Positions 7,786-15,227 of a stretch of 64,000 bases of DNA are shown one piece after another. Each line of letters opens with the position of its first letter. The stretch's first letter is position 1. The notes under the pieces are model-generated. The model saw nothing but the letters and a program-made list of their open reading frames with translations. It was not told the DNA's origin and did not search any database. Origin of the DNA: an uncultured Holdemania sp. (GTDB taxonomy: Bacteria > Bacillota_I > Bacilli_A > Erysipelotrichales > Erysipelotrichaceae). Both the position numbers and the translations under genes were made by a program. The DNA lies in NCBI GenBank assembly GCA_904395815.1, contig CAJFOC010000035.1, positions 1 through 64,000 on the forward strand, given 5' to 3'.

Positions 7786-8283
7786 ATGAAACTGGAAGTG
7801 GGCAAACCGTGCGTCTATTCTATTGATGATGGCGTGATGATTGATTATGTTGAGGGAACGTGGCTGATTCTGATTCGGGATGAAATCTGGCAGCGTGAAG
7901 AAATTCAGGCTTTTCTGCACAATCCGGGACTGCTGGGGTTTCTGCCGCTGGATACGGTCGTGTTTTTCACCGTGCGGATAGAAGACGTCCTGGAAACGTC
8001 GGATCTTCCGTTTATGATCCAGCAGAATGAGCAACCGCAGCTTCTGTTGCAGGATGGCGCGATGAAGGTGACCCTGGCGCTGTTAGGCAGGGAAAGCCGG
8101 GTTGAGGCGGTTCGGACGCTGACGTTGAACGAGCAGCAAAGCCGGCAGATCGCCGATTCGCTGCGGCGGATTTGGCAGGGCGGCTACGATCAGCAGAGCT
8201 CGGAAAATCAGATTGACCGCACTCAGCAACGGTATCAGCCCTATGAGCTGGAAGAGAAGGCGCCGCTGCACATCCCGTTTTGA
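7786..8283 (+). CDS. uncharacterised protein cotranscribed with ABC exporter
   Basis: A 165-residue soluble protein with no signal peptide or membrane span, starting behind AAAGGAG 22 bases after the exporter gene. The N-terminal two thirds look like alternating beta strands (DDGVMIDYVEGTWLILIRDE and similar) rich in hydrophobic and acidic residues; the C-terminal 40 residues are Gln/Glu-rich and probably disordered. I do not recognise a family. The spacing puts it in the exporter operon, so an accessory or unrelated housekeeping role are both possible. Confidence 0.7.
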   Translation: MKLEVGKPCVYSIDDGVMIDYVEGTWLILIRDEIWQREEIQAFLHNPGLLGFLPLDTVVFFTVRIEDVLETSDLPFMIQQNEQPQLLLQDGAMKVTLALLGRESRVEAVRTLTLNEQQSRQIADSLRRIWQGGYDQQSSENQIDRTQQRYQPYELEEKAPLHIPF

Positions 8284-8292
8284 TGCGTTATC

Positions 8293-8341
8293 CCGTCTTT
8301 TGGACAGAAAAGGAAACTTTTCTTTCGAAAGACGGTTTTTT
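8293..8341 (+). terminator. terminator of the ABC exporter operon
   Basis: Outer arms CCGTCTTT/AAAGACGG enclose an inner AGAAAAG-GAAA-CTTTTCT hairpin, followed by six T residues. Confidence 0.85.
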
Positions 8342-8350
8342 CTTTCGTTG

Positions 8351-8378
8351 TTGACAATCTGTGTATATTGTATATACT
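8351..8378 (+). promoter_or_regulatory. sigma-A promoter of the GntR/ABC operon
   Basis: A perfect TTGACA (8351-8356), a 16-base spacer and TATACT (8373-8378), about 28 bases before the GntR start. Confidence 0.8.
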
Positions 8379-8391
8379 GTATATATACAGT
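8376..8391 (+). promoter_or_regulatory. palindromic operator, probable autoregulatory GntR site
   Basis: A perfect 16-bp palindrome, ACTGTATATATACAGT, overlaps the end of the -10 box. YtrA-subfamily regulators bind such A/T-rich palindromes at their own promoters, so repressor binding would block transcription of the operon. Confidence 0.65.
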
Positions 8392-8405
8392 GAAAGGGTG
8401 GGAAG

Positions 8406-8786
8406 ATGGAGATCCTGATCAGCAATGCCAGTGAACAGCCGTTGTATCAGCAGATTGTCGCTCAGGTCAAATCGCAGATTCTCTGCGGAGAACTGAAGGA
8501 AGGGGACGCCCTGCCTTCGATGCGTCTGTTGGCCAGAGAGCTGCGAATCAGTGTGATTACGACGAAGAGAGCTTATGAGGAGCTCGAACGGGAAGGATTC
8601 ATTGTCACTCATGGCGGCAAGGGCTGTTTTGTTGCGAAACGCAATGTAGAACTGATGCGGGAGGAAAACCTGCGCCAGATTGAACAGAAGCTGGAAGAAG
8701 CGGTCCGGCTGGCGCGGCTGGGAAAGGTTTCTCTGGAAGAGATGATAGAAATCCTGACACTGATCGATAAGGAGGAAAAAGAGTGA
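8406..8786 (+). CDS. GntR family transcriptional regulator, YtrA subfamily
   Basis: A 126-residue protein: an N-terminal winged helix with the hallmark LYQQIVAQVKSQI and LKEGDALPSMRLLARELRIS segments, then a short helical C-terminal region of about 50 residues. The small effector domain is that of the YtrA group, whose members usually head operons of ABC transporters and repress them. It is followed, in 4-base overlap, by an ABC ATPase and a permease. The palindrome at its promoter implies autoregulation. In Bacillus, relatives respond to cell-wall antibiotics; the inducer here is unknown. Confidence 0.92.
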   Translation: MEILISNASEQPLYQQIVAQVKSQILCGELKEGDALPSMRLLARELRISVITTKRAYEELEREGFIVTHGGKGCFVAKRNVELMREENLRQIEQKLEEAVRLARLGKVSLEEMIEILTLIDKEEKE

Positions 8787-9637
8787 ATTCCATGTTGACG
8801 ATCAGCCGGCTGAGCCGGCGTTATCCGCAGTTTCAGCTGCACAGGCTGAATCTGAACCTGCACCAGGGCGAGGTCATGGGATTTATCGGTGAAAACGGCG
8901 CCGGCAAGACAACGACGATCAAGGCGATACTTCATCTGATCCGCAGCGAGGGAGAGATTCTGATCTTCGGCAAGCCATGGGAACAGCTGAGCCGCGAAGA
9001 ACGCGGACAGATCGGCGTGGTTCTTGATGGCTGTCACTTTCACGGCAGTCTGCGTATTCCGCAGATCGAACGGATGCTGGCCAAAATCTATCCGCAATGG
9101 CAGCGGGAGCGGTTTCTGGAACTGTGCGGGCGGTTTGCGCTGCCTGAGCATAAGAAGATCGGGACTTTTTCTACCGGCATGAAAACGAAGCTGTCCATTG
9201 CGGCGGCGCTTTCTCACAACGCCAGACTGCTGATTCTCGACGAGCCGACCAGCGGTCTGGATCCGATTGTACGGGATGAAATTCTGGATCTGTTTTATGA
9301 ATTTATTCAGGAGGAAACGCATTCGATTCTGTTTTCTTCGCACATCACCGCCGATATCGAAAAGATCGCTGACAGCGTGGCGTTCATCCATCAGGGACAG
9401 CTGCAGTTTGTCTGTCAGAAAGATGTTCTTCATGACGAGTACGGCATCGTCCGGGCCAGCCGCCGGCAGATCGAAAAGATTGCCCCGGAACATCGGGTTG
9501 CCCTGCTGGCTCAGAATCTGACCTGTCAGGCGCTGGTCCGTCATCGCGCGCAGGTACGGCGTGACAATCCGGACTTGCTTGTTGAAAGCGCGTCGCTGGA
9601 AGAGATCATGCTCTGCATGATCAGGGGGGAACGGTAA
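8783..9637 (+). CDS. ABC transporter ATP-binding protein (YtrB-like)
   Basis: A 284-residue ATPase starting at GTG 8783, seven bases after AAGGAGG; the ATG at 8792 is too far from it. Walker A is GENGAGKTT (about 36-44), the signature region reads FSTGMKTKL and Walker B is LLILDEPTSGLDP, with a SSHI H-loop. The C-terminal 70 residues are the variable tail seen in ABC-2 drug/bacteriocin ATPases. It pairs with the permease gene that starts immediately at its stop codon. Likely role is export or self-protection at the membrane under control of the GntR regulator. Confidence 0.92.
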   Translation: MNSMLTISRLSRRYPQFQLHRLNLNLHQGEVMGFIGENGAGKTTTIKAILHLIRSEGEILIFGKPWEQLSREERGQIGVVLDGCHFHGSLRIPQIERMLAKIYPQWQRERFLELCGRFALPEHKKIGTFSTGMKTKLSIAAALSHNARLLILDEPTSGLDPIVRDEILDLFYEFIQEETHSILFSSHITADIEKIADSVAFIHQGQLQFVCQKDVLHDEYGIVRASRRQIEKIAPEHRVALLAQNLTCQALVRHRAQVRRDNPDLLVESASLEEIMLCMIRGER

Positions 9638-10282
9638 ATGAAAGGACTTCTTTATAAGGAACTGGTTGTATTGCAGGATTCCTTGCGGATTCTGGGCGTT
9701 GTGGCGATCGCGTTATTGGCCATGGCGATGCTTTCGGCGGCGTCCTTGCAGATGATCGGTTCGATCTTGTCGTTATGTGTGGTCACGCTGGCAGTTTCTT
9801 CCTTCAGCTATGACGATCTGGCCGACTGGGATATCTATGCCGCCGCCATGCCGCTGCGCCGGTGGGAGCTGGTGAGCGCCAAATATCTGCTGGTGCTGAT
9901 TCTGATCGTGATGGCGGGGGTGCTGAATGCCGTGCTGGCCATCGCGGCCACGTTGACTCATGGCTCGTTCGATGGGGCGATGTTTCTGATTTTTGGCGCG
10001 CTGGCGGCGCTGGGCAGCGGTTTTCTCGATCTGATCCTGATTCCGCTGATTTATCGCTACGGAGCGGAGAAAAGCCGGTTATTGCTGATGGGAATCATCG
10101 TATTTCTGCTGGTTGCCGTGTATGGCGGAGCCCGGCTGATGTCGATGGCGCAAATCCGGCTGGCGTGGCCGGCAGGGCTGGACTGGCCGGGGCTGTTGAT
10201 CATCACGACGCTGATTTTTATCGCGGCGCTGGCGCTGTCCTGGCTGTGCTCGATACGGATTATGGCAAAAAAGGAATTCTGA
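9638..10282 (+). CDS. ABC-2 type transporter permease
   Basis: A 214-residue membrane protein with about six hydrophobic spans, beginning directly after the ATPase stop (TAA then ATG). The sequence begins MKGLLYKELVVLQDS and contains a PLRRWELVSAKYLL cytosolic loop, features of the ABC-2 permease family (ABC2_membrane_5 type). It completes the regulator-ATPase-permease operon and is followed by a strong terminator. Substrate unknown. Confidence 0.88.
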   Translation: MKGLLYKELVVLQDSLRILGVVAIALLAMAMLSAASLQMIGSILSLCVVTLAVSSFSYDDLADWDIYAAAMPLRRWELVSAKYLLVLILIVMAGVLNAVLAIAATLTHGSFDGAMFLIFGALAALGSGFLDLILIPLIYRYGAEKSRLLLMGIIVFLLVAVYGGARLMSMAQIRLAWPAGLDWPGLLIITTLIFIAALALSWLCSIRIMAKKEF

Positions 10283-10290
10283 TCTGTCGC

Positions 10291-10315
10291 AAGCCGCCTT
10301 CTGGCGGCTTTTTTC
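10291..10315 (+). terminator. terminator of the GntR/ABC operon
   Basis: An 8-bp stem, AAGCCGCC-TTCT-GGCGGCTT, is followed by a T tract. Confidence 0.9.
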
Positions 10316-10349
10316 TTCTGCGACAGACAAAGGGCGGAATGTGTAGTCT

Positions 10350-10378
10350 TTGAATTCTGTCTGCGGCTATGATAAAAT
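10350..10378 (+). promoter_or_regulatory. sigma-A promoter for lspA-rluD operon
   Basis: TTGAAT (10350-10355), a 17-base spacer and TAAAAT (10373-10378), 30 bases before lspA. Confidence 0.65.
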
Positions 10379-10408
10379 ACAGAAGTTACAGAGAATGTGG
10401 TGAAATGA

Positions 10409-10876
10409 ATGAAGAAAAGTGAAATAGGACTTCTGATCGGCGTGCTGGCGCTGGACATGGCAACGAAATTCGGGGTGCAGTCTTCGCTGGCCTTAGGAGA
10501 AAGCATTCCGGTGATTCCCGGGTTTTTCAGCATCACTTATGCGCAGAATACCGGCGCGGCCTGGAGCATCATGGAAGGGCGGACGGTTTTCTTCTGCGTC
10601 GTATCGGTTGTCGCTCTGATCGGGTTTTCGATCTTTCTGGCCCGGACTGATAAAAAGGATACGCTTTCACGCTATGCTACCGTACTGATTCTGGCGGGCG
10701 CCGCGGGGAATCTGATCGACCGGCTGATGTTTCAGTATGTGCGTGATTTTCTTGATTTCTGTCTTTTTGGTTATGATTTTCCGATTTTCAATGTCGCGGA
10801 CTCAGCGCTGGTCATCGGCGTGGGCTTGCTGATTCTGGCGACCTGTCTGCATCCGGAAGGGAGGAAGACGGCATGA
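10409..10876 (+). CDS. lspA: lipoprotein signal peptidase (signal peptidase II)
   Basis: A 155-residue integral membrane aspartyl protease with four predicted spans. It cleaves the signal peptide of diacylglyceryl-modified prolipoproteins. Conserved blocks are visible: AQNTGAAWSI, GAAGNLIDR with the first catalytic Asp, and FNVADSALVIG with the second. Length is normal for the family. It overlaps the pseudouridine synthase gene by four bases, the same lspA-ylyB pairing as in Bacillus. Confidence 0.95.
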   Translation: MKKSEIGLLIGVLALDMATKFGVQSSLALGESIPVIPGFFSITYAQNTGAAWSIMEGRTVFFCVVSVVALIGFSIFLARTDKKDTLSRYATVLILAGAAGNLIDRLMFQYVRDFLDFCLFGYDFPIFNVADSALVIGVGLLILATCLHPEGRKTA

Positions 10877-11796
10877 CGGTACTGAATTTTTTTGTTGATG
10901 AACAACAGCAGGGACTGCGGCTGGATAAATTTCTCAGCGTTCAGCAGCCTTCCCTTTCCCGTAATCGTGTTCAGCAGCTGATCGATCAGCAATGCGTACG
11001 GGTCAACGATCTGCCGGTGAAAAACAGCTACAAAGTCCGCCAGGGCGATGAAATTGAGGTGCAGGTACCGGAAAACGAGGCTCTGGAGGCCACACCGCAG
11101 GCAATGGATCTGGATATCGTTTATGAGGATCACGATGTGATCGTCATCAACAAGCCGAAAGGGCTTGTCGTTCATCCGGGACCGGGCAATCCGGATCACA
11201 CGCTGGTCAACGGTCTGCTCTGGCATTGCCAGGATCTGTCAGGCATCAACGGCGTGCTGCGGCCGGGCATCGTTCATCGTATTGACAAGGATACCAGTGG
11301 TCTGCTGGTCGCGGCCAAAAACGACATGGCTCATGAATCGCTGGCTGGCCAGCTGGCGGAAAAAACGGCCGGACGTCTTTACTATGCGCTGGTTCACGGC
11401 AACCTGCCGCATGAGTACGGAACGATCGACGCACCGATTGGCCGCGATGAAAAAGACCGTAAGAAAATGGCCGTCACCGAAAAGAATTCCCGTCCAGCAG
11501 TGACCCATTTCCATGTCGTGGAACGGTTTGACGGCTATACGCTGCTCAGCTGCCGGCTGGAAACCGGGCGGACTCATCAGATCCGCGTTCACATGCAGTA
11601 CATCGGATATCCGATCGTCGGGGATCCGAAGTATTCGCTGCGCCGGACCATGCAGACGCAGGGACAGCTGCTGCATGCCTATCAGCTTTCCTTTGTTCAT
11701 CCGCGCACCGGTCAGCCGATGACGTTTGAGGCGCCGCTGCCGGAAGCGTTTGAACAGGTGCTGCAGCAGCTTCGTCAAAGGAGGGATCCGCATTGA
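10873..11796 (+). CDS. RluA/RluD family 23S rRNA pseudouridine synthase
   Basis: A 307-residue protein with an N-terminal S4 RNA-binding domain (about 13-75: LDKFLSVQ, SRNRVQQLID) and a catalytic domain carrying HRIDKDTSGLLV, with the nucleophilic Asp. A GRTHQIRVHMQYIGYPIVGD segment closes the RluD-type fold. It isomerises uridines in rRNA, probably helix 69 of 23S rRNA if it is a true RluD, but the exact target cannot be read from sequence. It overlaps lspA upstream and the rhomboid gene downstream. Confidence 0.92.
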   Translation: MTVLNFFVDEQQQGLRLDKFLSVQQPSLSRNRVQQLIDQQCVRVNDLPVKNSYKVRQGDEIEVQVPENEALEATPQAMDLDIVYEDHDVIVINKPKGLVVHPGPGNPDHTLVNGLLWHCQDLSGINGVLRPGIVHRIDKDTSGLLVAAKNDMAHESLAGQLAEKTAGRLYYALVHGNLPHEYGTIDAPIGRDEKDRKKMAVTEKNSRPAVTHFHVVERFDGYTLLSCRLETGRTHQIRVHMQYIGYPIVGDPKYSLRRTMQTQGQLLHAYQLSFVHPRTGQPMTFEAPLPEAFEQVLQQLRQRRDPH

Positions 11797-13067
11797 ACAT
11801 CACCGAAAAAGATGTCCAGCTGCTGGAGCTGGCGTACTATTTTATCAACAACTGTCACTATAAATTTGTTTCCTCCCGCAGCGCACAGAATGAGATCTGG
11901 CTGGGCAATCCGCAGCATCCTCAGTATCCGGTGATCCGCCTGTCCCAGACTCGTCTGTCCACAGTTTTTTTCGACAAGCAGCGCATTCTGCAAATCCATC
12001 AGGCGATCCGCAATCTGTTTCGGCGCAATTGCGATCTGCTGGATATTCATCTGAGCGATGAAGCGGTGGAAGAGAAGGAGGAACAGATGGCGATCGTTAC
12101 GATCACGCCGCAGTCGATCTCCTGTCCTTCCTTGCTGGCGCTGTTTCCCGGCATGGATCAGGCGGTGCATCCGATAGAGGATCCGCATCAGGAATACCGG
12201 CGGATTTCCGATAAGCTGGAAGAGCTGCAGCGTCAGAAAAAAAGAGAAGTCCGCAAGATCAGACAGTCCATGCAGCCCAAGGCCACACTGGTGCTGATGG
12301 CGATCTGTACGGCGGTGTATCTGCTCAGTTTGTTTCTGACATGGCGGTATCGCAGCTGGGCCGGAGCGGGCGAGGTCAACACGGCGGTCGGCATTTTTCT
12401 GGGCGCATACTACAAGGCCTTTGTCGTCGCCGCCAACGAATACTGGCGCTTTCTGACCTGCGGTCTTGTTCATCTGAGTGTCTGGCATCTGCTGGTGAAC
12501 ATGATGTCGCTGTACAACCTCGGCATGATCTGTGAGAAGTTCATGGGAGTCCGCAATTATCTGATTACGCTGGCAGTTTCGATCATCTGGGGTTCCGTCT
12601 TTGTCTTTCTGGGACAGGGCAACACCGTGACGGTGGGCATCAGCGGGGGACTGTACGGATTGATGGCCGCGGTATTGGTGTATGGTTTCCAGACCAAAAT
12701 CATTTTTCAGCCGCAGATCCGAACGCAGTTTCTGCTGATCCTGTTAGTAAACCTGATGATCAGTCTGATGCCGAACGTTTCATTTCTGGCTCATCTGGGC
12801 GGATTTGTCGGCGGACTTCTGACGGCGATCATCATGACCCGCAACGAATCGTGGAAACAGCTGCGCCGCAATACAGCTGCTGCGCTGTGTGCCGCCGTTG
12901 CCTTTCTGATTTTTCAGATGGCGCAGCCGCAGGCCCGTCAGCTGGATCTTGTGTATCCGGGAACGGACAGAATGGTAGCGCAGATGGCAGAGGAGGCGGG
13001 ACTGGGCTTTTATGGTGATCATCTGCTTGAACGCACCATGCAGACTTATTATCAAACCGAGGTGTAA
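11793..13067 (+). CDS. rhomboid family intramembrane serine protease (GluP-like)
   Basis: A 424-residue protein starting at TTG 11793 behind AAAGGAGGG, overlapping the previous stop by four bases. An N-terminal cytosolic domain of about 165 residues precedes six or seven membrane spans. The rhomboid core shows HLSVWHLLVNMMSLYNLG, the catalytic serine in VGISGGLYGL (GxSG) and the catalytic histidine in FLAHLGGFVGG. Bacillus GluP/YqgP also has an extra N-terminal domain and degrades membrane proteins such as the magnesium transporter MgtE; unlike GluP no TPR tail is present here. Natural substrates are unknown. Confidence 0.9.
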   Translation: MNITEKDVQLLELAYYFINNCHYKFVSSRSAQNEIWLGNPQHPQYPVIRLSQTRLSTVFFDKQRILQIHQAIRNLFRRNCDLLDIHLSDEAVEEKEEQMAIVTITPQSISCPSLLALFPGMDQAVHPIEDPHQEYRRISDKLEELQRQKKREVRKIRQSMQPKATLVLMAICTAVYLLSLFLTWRYRSWAGAGEVNTAVGIFLGAYYKAFVVAANEYWRFLTCGLVHLSVWHLLVNMMSLYNLGMICEKFMGVRNYLITLAVSIIWGSVFVFLGQGNTVTVGISGGLYGLMAAVLVYGFQTKIIFQPQIRTQFLLILLVNLMISLMPNVSFLAHLGGFVGGLLTAIIMTRNESWKQLRRNTAAALCAAVAFLIFQMAQPQARQLDLVYPGTDRMVAQMAEEAGLGFYGDHLLERTMQTYYQTEV

Positions 13068-13082
13068 AAGGAGGGCGGCGTT

Positions 13083-13565
13083 GTGAAAAGAGAAGGAGTT
13101 CTGAGCTGGGACGAATATTTCATGGGACTGGCGCATCTTTCTGCGATGCGCTCCAAAGATCCTTCGACGCAGGTAGGGGCGGTCATTGTGGACCCGCAGC
13201 ACAAAGTCGTCGGGATCGGCTACAATGGTTTGCCGACCGGCTGTTCCGATGATGAATTTCCCTGGGACCGGGAGGGCGGTATGCTGGAAAGCAAATACGC
13301 TTTTGTCGTGCATGCCGAACTGAACGCGATTCTCAACAGCACCCGTTCGCTGCGGGGCTGTACGCTGTACGTTTCCCTGTTTCCCTGCAATGAATGCGCC
13401 AAGGCGATCATTCAAAGCGGCATCCGGAAAATTGTCTATGAAGAAGACAAGTACGCGGATCAGGACAATGTCATCGCTTCCAAGCGAATGCTTCAGGCCT
13501 CGGGCGTGGAGCTGGTGCGGCTTGGAAAACGGATTGCGCTGCAGGTGGAAGTCAGACCGGAATAA
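13083..13565 (+). CDS. comEB: deoxycytidylate deaminase (ComEB-type)
   Basis: A 160-residue cytosolic zinc enzyme started at GTG 13083, seven bases after AAGGAGGG. It converts dCMP to dUMP for thymidylate synthesis. The zinc/catalytic motifs are present: HAELNAI (His and the proton-shuttling Glu) and PCNECAK (two Cys ligands), with a second-site cluster around the GCSDDEFPWDREG loop. The ComEB name comes from the Bacillus competence locus, but the protein is a housekeeping deaminase. It ends the operon before a bidirectional terminator. Confidence 0.93.
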   Translation: MKREGVLSWDEYFMGLAHLSAMRSKDPSTQVGAVIVDPQHKVVGIGYNGLPTGCSDDEFPWDREGGMLESKYAFVVHAELNAILNSTRSLRGCTLYVSLFPCNECAKAIIQSGIRKIVYEEDKYADQDNVIASKRMLQASGVELVRLGKRIALQVEVRPE

Positions 13566-13572
13566 ATGGCAG

Positions 13573-13610
13573 AAAGCGGGTTTTCCTGAAGAGGAATTCC
13601 CGCTTTTTTA
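13573..13610. terminator. bidirectional terminator between comEB and rnhC
   Basis: AAAGCGGG (13573-13580) pairs with CCCGCTTT (13599-13606), with an inner CCT/AGG continuation and a T tract on the plus side. The rnhC stop codon lies within the T tract. Confidence 0.8.
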
Positions 13611-14462
13611 CATTAAACCACAGATTTTTTCCGTATTTTTGAAGTGCAGCTTGGCGACTTCCTGCAGCGTTTGCTGGCCATACCGGCGGACAAAACGAAG
13701 ACCATCCTGATCGACAGCGCTGCCGGCTCCCTTGGCAAAACGCATGTCCCATTGTTTTTCCATGGCTTCCCAGCTTTTCACAAAAGCATAGCGGGCGATC
13801 ATGGAAGCGCAGGCAACAGCCGGATACCGGCTTTCGGCCCGGGTTTCAAAATGCAGACCGCCGACGACCTCGTTCTGATCTGCCAGATAACGGTAATAGC
13901 TGGCCTCTGGTGTAAACTGATCGACGACCAGCAACGCAGGCAGCCGTTTCATTTTCCGGCGCAGATGAAGATAGGCCTGATTGTGCAGAATCGCCTTGAT
14001 CTGGTTCATGTTGTAGCGGGCATGGATCTGGTTGTATTTGTGCGGATCCACTATCAGCAATGAATGGGGCAATCGCTGCATCAGAAGCGGTGCGGTGTTT
14101 TCAATCAGCTCATCGCTGAGCTGTTTGGAATCCCTGACTGGCAAAGTATCGAGCCATTGCAGATCCTGCTGACTCAGCGCGCAGGCGCAGACGCAGACCG
14201 CTCCGAAATAATCGCCGGTACCGACTTCATCGCTGCCGCCATGAGCGTTTTCCGGCCTGGTTTTGGGGGTAAACGGCGCGGCGTACACTGCGGCATCCCT
14301 GCCCTGAAAAACGACTTTATGGGAAGTGTAGGCGGTAATCGTGCAGTTTTCCGGCCGCAGCTGATACAGCGCGTAGGCCGGCGCCTTCGTTTCGTATTCT
14401 TTCCATGTTTCGTAAAGCCGGCGCAGCGATGGTGGATCCAGCTGAAGCGTGATTGTGTTCAT
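13608..14462 (-). CDS. rnhC: ribonuclease HIII
   Basis: A 284-residue RNase H that cleaves RNA in RNA-DNA hybrids. The N-terminal 90 residues form the TBP-like substrate-binding domain (DUF3378) specific to RNase HIII. The catalytic domain opens with GGSDEVGTGDYFG, carrying the first Asp-Glu pair, followed by the RDSKQLSDE region and IVDPHKYN. The GAGSAVD segment near the end is typical of this group. Start ATG 14462 follows GAGGTG. It lies opposite cvpA across a divergent promoter region, as in Bacillus but without zapA. Confidence 0.95.
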   Translation of the reverse strand: MNTITLQLDPPSLRRLYETWKEYETKAPAYALYQLRPENCTITAYTSHKVVFQGRDAAVYAAPFTPKTRPENAHGGSDEVGTGDYFGAVCVCACALSQQDLQWLDTLPVRDSKQLSDELIENTAPLLMQRLPHSLLIVDPHKYNQIHARYNMNQIKAILHNQAYLHLRRKMKRLPALLVVDQFTPEASYYRYLADQNEVVGGLHFETRAESRYPAVACASMIARYAFVKSWEAMEKQWDMRFAKGAGSAVDQDGLRFVRRYGQQTLQEVAKLHFKNTEKICGLM

Positions 14463-14496
14463 CGTTTCACCTCATCTTCTTATGATAACACAACAA

Positions 14497-14525
14497 TTGC
14501 AAAACCGGGCCGTTTTCGATATGAT
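14497..14525 (+). promoter_or_regulatory. sigma-A promoter for cvpA-mutS2-uvrC
   Basis: TTGCAA (14497-14502), a 17-base spacer and TATGAT (14520-14525), 22 bases before the cvpA start. Confidence 0.7.
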
Positions 14526-14546
14526 TATCGGGAAGAGGTGAAGACG

Positions 14547-15227
14547 ATGACAATACCGAATGAAGGCATGTTCGTGGTGAATATGATCGTAATTGTTCTG
14601 GCGGTGGTGAATCTGATCGCCGGAATTCGAAGAGGATTTCTGCTTCAGCTGGTCGATACGATCGGGCTGATTGCGGCGCTGTTTGCCGCCTGGCTGTTCA
14701 GCCCGGTGCTGGCGGGATGGGTGATGCTGATTCCCTCCTCGCTGAATCCGCTGGAAGGCACGCTGCTGGCTCCTTTTTTTCAGGTCATGATGAATCAGCT
14801 GATCTGGTTTATCGTGCTGTTTCTTGTCTGCCGGCTGGTGTTGTTTCTGTTAAAGCCGCTGGTCAAAGCGCTGGGCCATCTGCCGCTTGTCCGACAGGTC
14901 AATCAGCTGCTGGGAGCGCTGTTCAGTCTGGTCAACACGATGATCTGGATGGTGATTCTGGCGGTGATTCTGCTGCTGCCGGTTTTTGATAACGGCCAGC
15001 AGATCGTGGATCATACGCTGCTGGCGCTGCCGGGCAAAGCGGCGGCCGTGTTGAATCAGCGGCTGGCCGAACTGCCGCTGGATCAGCAGCAGATGGATCA
15101 GCTGACGGAAGGCTGGAACCAGCTGACCGATGAAGACCGGCAATGGATCAGAGACTGGCTGAGCGAGCACTCGATCACACCGGAACAGATCGAAAAGCTG
15201 CTGGATGAAATGCGGGGCGAGGAATGA
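14547..15227 (+). CDS. cvpA: CvpA family membrane protein
   Basis: A 226-residue protein starting at ATG 14547 after AGAGGTG; the longer in-frame ORF upstream is antisense to rnhC. Four hydrophobic spans occupy residues 8-170, and the C-terminal 55 residues are hydrophilic and Gln/Asp-rich. CvpA proteins sit in the inner membrane and are linked to envelope stress tolerance and, in enterobacteria, colicin V production; the biochemical role is unsettled. It is coupled to mutS2 by an ATGA overlap, matching the Bacillus yshB-mutSB neighbourhood without polX. Confidence 0.85.
   Translation: MTIPNEGMFVVNMIVIVLAVVNLIAGIRRGFLLQLVDTIGLIAALFAAWLFSPVLAGWVMLIPSSLNPLEGTLLAPFFQVMMNQLIWFIVLFLVCRLVLFLLKPLVKALGHLPLVRQVNQLLGALFSLVNTMIWMVILAVILLLPVFDNGQQIVDHTLLALPGKAAAVLNQRLAELPLDQQQMDQLTEGWNQLTDEDRQWIRDWLSEHSITPEQIEKLLDEMRGEE

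Noticed and set aside
14064-14546. An N-terminal extension of the CvpA frame reaching into rnhC
   Set aside because: It is antisense to rnhC, contains the predicted cvpA promoter, and lacks a ribosome site; the start at 14547 has one.
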